Positions 58,506 to 64,000 of a stretch of DNA of 64,000 bases are shown here, piece after piece; positions within the stretch are counted from its first letter, which is position 1, and each line of letters begins with the position of its first letter. Both the position numbers and the translations under genes were made by a program. The notes under the pieces were generated by a model. The model made no database searches, was not told the DNA's origin, and saw only the letters and a program-made list of their open reading frames with translations. Origin of the DNA: Branchiostoma floridae (taxonomy: Eukaryota > Chordata > Leptocardii > Amphioxiformes > Branchiostomatidae); NCBI RefSeq assembly GCF_000003815.2, contig NC_049981.1:22796255-22860254 (forward strand), given 5' to 3'.

Positions 58506-60912
58506 GTTTGACGTCTGAGGCGCATGCATGAAGCTACCACATACACAGTTCCGACCTTCCGCTTTCTGTCCCCATCCGAAAGGACCCTCAATGCAACCCA
58601 CAAGCCTGGAGATGTCTGAGCAGGCTCGAACGCTTCCTTGCTATATAGTATACTCGTATATATATCTATACATATTTCGTTTGCTAAAATTAGAGAAAAA
58701 AAATGATGTAACGAACTTTCAGGCACGTCTTACAAAAAGCTCTCTTTAGGCTCTAAATACAGCTCCGAAATAACTGACTACCTTTCATCTTCGCTGAATT
58801 ATGTAGACATAATCAAACAAATAGCCTTTGCCTGTTCACAATCCCTTAATCAGCATTAAAACTTTACCTGTTGATAATTTCAACAATAGGTTTAGAACTT
58901 TTATAAACCTGTGTGGAAATTGCGGATCCTGCTGTCCATAGCTAGTAGTGCATAGGATCTAACGCACGGAACAAGAGATGATGGATACTTAGTCGGCGTG
59001 ATTGTAACAATTCATCCACTATATCAGCGTTTTAACATCATTTCCGCAGCGTCGAGAAGTCTGTCCCATCTCTCTATCGCGTTTCACACAACAGTAAGTC
59101 ATAAAGAATTGTCCAGGACAGCTCCTGGCTGGAGATATTGCCAAGAGCGGTGTCCTTTCGCTATCTTCCCCCCACCTTTCACACAGGCCCATCTACAATG
59201 TTTTACGCTCAATCGCCTGGAAGGAAAATTTATATCGTCGCTGGACGTAACCGACAATTTGAAGATGTTGTTAATGTGGTGCTGAAAACACAGCTCGTCA
59301 GGCGTGTGAAATCGCATTGAGCTCCAGTCGGAACGTGTCAGCGAGGAGATGACCTTTCCGAGTCGGAAGCCGCTCGGGTGCCGTTTTTGGAAGGCAATAG
59401 TTCCAGTCTGTATGAGGCGGAGAGTGCTTGAGCCCGGGTGATAACACGAAGTAGTCATAAAGGCAAACATGGAAACGAATGGACATTTTACGCTGGCTGA
59501 CTGGACACAAGAAAAAGTTTGGCGCTATAACTTTCAGGGGCCATTCCATGAACATAAATCACCAACCCCCTTTGGAACTTTCCGCCGTGAAAAGGCAGTT
59601 CATAGCTATTAGTAATCGCCAGGGGAAGACGTCAAGTTGCAAACACCGACGTATTCAAACGAATCGTTCATATACATGCAACAAAGCAATATACCTACGT
59701 CATAATCTCATATCTTCGTCATTTGTTAAACATTTATCATTTTTTTGTATTGAAATTGAAAATTAAAGTCCCGCCCTTCTGGGTGACCTGTATATCCTAA
59801 AATAGGGCATGGTTCTTAATAAGCCTCTGCATAGTCTGAATACAGTTTGTACAGTATGCCTCCGGCACTAATTAACCTGTCTACCGGTAACGTTACACTT
59901 ACTGTGGTAAAGTCACTGCCAACGGCCGTACAGCCACGCGATCGTCTGGTTTTCATTAACTTTTGCACGGTCAAATACCGAGAAAAAAGGATGTACAGTG
60001 TCGTATATGTTTCTATGCGGAAATAGTAAGACAAAAGTGGCTGGGAGGACACAAATGTTATGAGATCTTGAATATTTTTGTTTCCCTTTAGATTTAAAAA
60101 CGACCCTTTCAAATTTCCTAGGAAATACCTCTTTTCTGCATTTTGTTTGTATATCAGCCTGTGTGAGCAAACAAAAATAGTTGTAGCGAATGGCCTCTCT
60201 GATGAATGGGAAATCCCAAAAATCCGTGCATAAATCTCTTGTATATTTTGTAAACTTCCTCCCGATCAAATAGCTAAACCCCTCACACCACTAGATTCTG
60301 ATAGTCGCACCAGCAAACCCTCTAGAAGAACATTTAAAGACTGATAGAACCCATGTTCCACTACTTCATACAACTAAGTATTAGAAAAAAAATTATATCC
60401 CTTATGGATTAAGACAAACCTTTGCTTATAAAGCATATCTGTTTCTAAATTTTAGTGTCACGAAGCGAGAAGAAGTCGTATTCACGTAGTAGACGAAGAT
60501 TCCTGTGTTGGTTGACATTGTATACATTTCATGTATCTTTTATTGTGACCTGTAATTAACCCAGTGTGCAATAAAGGTCATTCGTTCCTTAAAAAAACGA
60601 TGAACGAATCTCTGTCCTTGTAACACTCCTGTGTCAGACTGGTTATTGCGCCTGTACAAGTCGACTCGGATTAGCGGGGATGAGGCTTGGCTTACAGCGC
60701 GTCAAAAAATCATCTGGTCTTTAAATCCAAGACAAATATCAATTAGAAAGTCATTCATCACTGCGCAGCCTCTCCCAAACACCCTTCTGACACAGGACCC
60801 GACAGCCATTGTCTAGTACCAAAAGCGTGGAGCTGCAAACGACTGGGATTAACGTGCTGCTGCCCTGATCTGTCGTTTGGGGTGGTCGGTGGGGAGGGGG
60901 TTTTGTATGATA
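58506..60912. other. noncoding spacer
   Basis: 59290-59470 is G+C-richer and open on the minus strand for 123 codons (59099-59470) without recognisable features; it may be conserved noncoding DNA. The rest is A/T-rich spacer. ORFs near 59.8-60.3 kb (98 and 118 codons, minus) overlap each other and are probably chance. Confidence 0.5.
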
Positions 60913-61006
60913 TCCAGGCAGATCTACCAGTGGCAGAAGTAGTTTAGCTGGCCAAGGAGTGTTCTGAGCCATTGGAACACTCATTGACCTGGTAGATCTG
61001 CCTGGA
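60913..61006. mobile_element. nested inverted repeat (94 bp), probable MITE
   Basis: Perfect 18-bp arms TCCAGGCAGATCTACCAG (60913-60930) and its reverse complement (60989-61006). Inside is a second hairpin, GAGTGTTC / GAACACTC (about 60956-60963 and 60975-60982). No target duplication seen. Confidence 0.7.
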
Positions 61007-63354
61007 AATTAGGTTTTGCATAGAAAAATAGGTAATTTCAACTTCGAACTCACGTGCGTTTGTTTTGCGTAATATTGTAGTGGAATATGCAAAAAAAATG
61101 TACAATAAGAGAAATGTACTTTATACTTATAGATAGATTGAAACATATTCCCCTGCTTCATACACCGAAGTAATGTGGGCAAATTCACATTTCTCATGCG
61201 TCTGGACAAACCGTCCGACAAACCTATCTTCTCTCACATGTCCAGCATTACGAAGAAGTAGGAGTAGTCAAATCTACATAGATCTAATATACATATATAA
61301 CGTTAATGTACTTAGCTATAGCCCAATGTGTCTATACCTAGCCCAATTTGCAAATATGTATGACAATGGTTTTATATACTGTCTATCATATGATGATTTA
61401 GTATAGTGTAGTACAATGGCATTGACAATGTAGCACACCACATAGTCTTTTGTGATTTGTAATGCACTGTTCAGCTATGTATGTTGCCATGTAACAGTGT
61501 ATTGCACAAATAGCATAGTGAGGCGTAATAAAGCGTAGTGCACCGTGGTATTGTACAATCTACTGAAGACGTCAAGAGAAGTTCTTAGTTATTTCTTCTT
61601 TTCGTCCTCCTCGTCTACCTGACGTACATCCCATATTTATTTCAAATTGAATAACGGAAAACACCCGGTTTTAAATATAGCATTGACGAATTGCGGGTCT
61701 CTGTAAAAGTTTTTGTTGTTGTGTTCAGATAAGGCCGTGTGCGTCATATATTGCTGTATTACTTATCTCATATGGGCATGGCATAATATATGGAGTTATC
61801 GGTATGTGAGAAAAAACACACGAGGTGTTGCTATCATCAAACCAAATGGCTCGCAAAGGATTATGGTTACTGCAAATTAATCATACGGTGATTATAATCT
61901 GTATAAAAACTGTTAAAATCATGATGTTATGTGAAAAAATACTAGCATTGTGAATTACTATTGATTATCTAAGTAGCATTTAATACAAACTACTGTTCAT
62001 TATAAGTCGTTTCTCAATAGTTGAGCAAAAATACAGCAATATGAAACACAATGAAGTCATTTAGTTTTTTGCAGCGAGCAACAAACGAACAAATGGCAGT
62101 TTCTAAGAAGAGTTAAAGTTTGCTACGAAGTCTAGTCGGAAAATTGACCAGAAACCACAAATCAATTATATAGCATTTCTCTAATTGACAATCCAAGAAA
62201 AAGAAAGATGCATTACCTTTGGTACAGTACTTTTGTAGTAGCGACAACAGAATACTATGCACTGTGTCCAAACCAAACTGTATTTCCGATGTATTCACCT
62301 CAGTAGATGAAATATCACACATGTAGGCATCGGGGACGTAACATATATGCACATGTATCAAGCTACAGCGGTAAGGCGCCCAAACAAGGTTCAATGTCTA
62401 TGGAATCAAGTCTCTGCTTAAAGGATGAACTCCACAAGTACATAATCATTAAGGACTAAGACTACTGTGGGGACTGAGGCTTTATGGTATCGAGGAGTAG
62501 ATAATTTCTGTCTTATTGAAATATTGTAGAAGACACCGGACGGTTCGTACCAATTATGCCGATAGTTTTGTCGTTTTTATGTAACTAACCACGAATGAAA
62601 AAAAAATCATATGCCTTTTGTGTGCATTTTTCATTTGTTGGAGGTAACGTGTTACATACCTAATATCACACCAAGAGCTCTTCGTAGTACTTACTTTAAC
62701 CAAAGAAGATAGTGCGCAAATAAATGAGGCAATACAAGAACTTATGGCCTCGACTGTTGTCTATATTGCGATCTCCATACTCGCACTAAAACTCGCTTAA
62801 TATAGGACCACAGTGTCCTATCTGATCGCAGATGTTCAAGATGTCAATAATGACTTATGAATTTGGCACAGTGTTCTGATATTCTGCTGGAAACAAGTTC
62901 ATATCAATCATACATACATCCCCTCGCAGTTTGTCATATTGTCATATACACGTGGCTCGCGGCGAAACTCTATACGCGTGTTCATACATGCATGACTTCA
63001 TTTTGCGTGGCGTCCGTTAGTAATCATAATCAATGACCTTGTCTTATTAAAATCTGCATTTATTAATGTGCAAGTTTATTGCATACAAGGCCAACGAGAA
63101 ACAAAACACGCCCACCAAGTTTTTTTTTTGTATTGTGTAATTTGTATTATACAAAGTGGATATAACACGTGGATTATATGAACCATTGTGTATTTTGACG
63201 TCTGACAAGCCGACCGTCAAATTCAATATCTAATTGTAACCGCAGGTGTTCTGACCGAGGACTCTAGACAACCTGTCATCCTAGAGTGATTAATCATTTT
63301 AATAATACAATATCGGCGTTGCAAAAATGCTTGGCTTGATACGATCAGTGTACG
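61007..63354. other. noncoding A/T-rich spacer
   Basis: Over 2.3 kb with no recognisable gene, repeat or motif cluster. A T-run lies at about 63120-63129. Confidence 0.6.
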
Positions 63355-64000
63355 TATTAGAGAGTGGGTGTGACAAGCCGTTTTCTGGCTAAGCCACCGC
63401 AGCCAAAAGTATCATAGTGACTTAACCCGCGCGCGTGGATCGCTGGGAGTCAACATGGCGGAAGCTCCGGCTTCTTTTGTCCGAACATTGTTTCGTAAAT
63501 CTCAGTCAACACGACTTAAGCTTTTAGCATCATTGATTAATCCCACCGACACGACTTCTACCCCGGACCTCATTTGTCACTGTCAACTCGTTCGCCCTGG
63601 CTTGGTTCGCATCCAAACCCCAAGGTCAAGTGCGTCACGTGACAACAGATGTTCGGAAGTAGTGTCAGATTGCGCCTCACGGACATTCACATCTCTCAAG
63701 GACTCTCCACTTAGAGTGGAATCCGTCCCAGTCTTACCCCATATGCATAACAAACAATGAGTCACTTTTTTTCTCTCTCTCTTTCCCATTTTGATCCTGT
63801 AAACGACCACCTACTTGAAGTGCTAACTCCAGAATTCAATTTTGGAATCAACGGGGTTCCTCGCTAAATCTCGCGAGGCACAGTCCCCTTATCCACTTGC
63901 GCAATTTTCTGCTACTTTCTCTTACGGGTCATCAATCAAGATCAGAGTCGTCTTGTCAGACGGGCTTACTCACACAATGCACAGAATGTTGTTCGTTTAC
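63355..64000 (+). repeat. duplicated segment, copy 2 (partner at 32733-33354), cut by window end
   Basis: Near-identical to copy 1 from 63355 to 63591, diverged between, then homologous again from 63928 (GTCATCAATCAAGATCAGAG) to the window end. The sequence upstream of 63355 is unrelated to that upstream of 32733. Confidence 0.85.
63455..63589 (+). CDS. candidate first coding exon of an unknown duplicated gene, copy 2
   Basis: Forty-five codons from the ATG, identical in protein to copy 1. The only base differences are GCG/GCT (Ala4) and CGC/CGT (Arg14), both silent. Identity stops right after a shared GT (63590-63591). A second coding block begins at 63928 and reads QDQSRLVRRAYSHNAQNVVR in a clean frame to the window edge; this copy lacks the one-base shift of copy 1. 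However, the bases before 63928 (cttacgg) do not form an AG acceptor, while copy 1 has tcag. If unspliced, the ORF runs 101 codons to 63760. Protein unknown to me. Confidence 0.45.

Overview
This is eukaryotic DNA: about 40% G+C, A/T-rich spacers, many microsatellites, small inverted-repeat transposons and a non-LTR retrotransposon fragment, with no operons or densely packed genes. It looks like a marine invertebrate deuterostome, and my best guess is amphioxus (Branchiostoma). The reasons are the abundant short MITEs with ends like TAGCCTC/TAGTCTC and a dispersed repeat starting 'cttcgccaaggaggttatg' followed by a GT-rich stretch, which I associate with amphioxus. The genus is inference. There is one assembly gap, 48995-49136.

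The only long open reading frame is the reverse transcriptase part of a LINE at 34937-36997 (+). It lies in a 5'-truncated copy of roughly 34928-37226 that keeps only the last residues of the endonuclease domain but has all reverse transcriptase motifs intact. I recognise no complete host gene. Nearly all other short ORFs look like chance or strand shadows. Exceptions worth attention are a duplicated candidate first exon at 32834-32968 and 63455-63589 (two base differences in 45 codons, both silent), a candidate internal exon at 43143-43253, and a candidate 5' exon or small ORF at 44711-44925.

Layout: 1-12.4 kb is spacer with several GC-richer, motif-dense islands (240-320, 2940-3250, 7.1-7.7, 8.6-9.0, 10.8-11.2 kb), a 310-bp polypurine tract (5.1-5.4 kb) and a GT microsatellite. 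12.4-32 kb is spacer with MITEs, dispersed repeats and further islands. 32.7-37.2 kb holds the first duplicated exon and the LINE. 37-49 kb is spacer. 49.3-49.8 kb holds a three-copy tandem repeat of about 147 bp. 50-58.5 kb is rich in MITEs and regulatory-looking islands. 58.5-63.3 kb is mostly plain spacer. The window ends inside the second duplicated-exon copy.

The window reads as a gene desert or very large intron seeded with transposon debris and possible cis-regulatory modules. The most unusual signal is noncoding motif groups that recur tens of kb apart with fixed internal spacing: a GCCCNNGRGACTTCATTA module (4.9, 26.9, 56.1 kb), an E-box plus DR1 nuclear-receptor module (3.2, 26.0, 53.5 kb), and a diverged element pair (14.6 and 38.7 kb). 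Whether these are old transposon copies or real repeated enhancers cannot be settled from this window alone.
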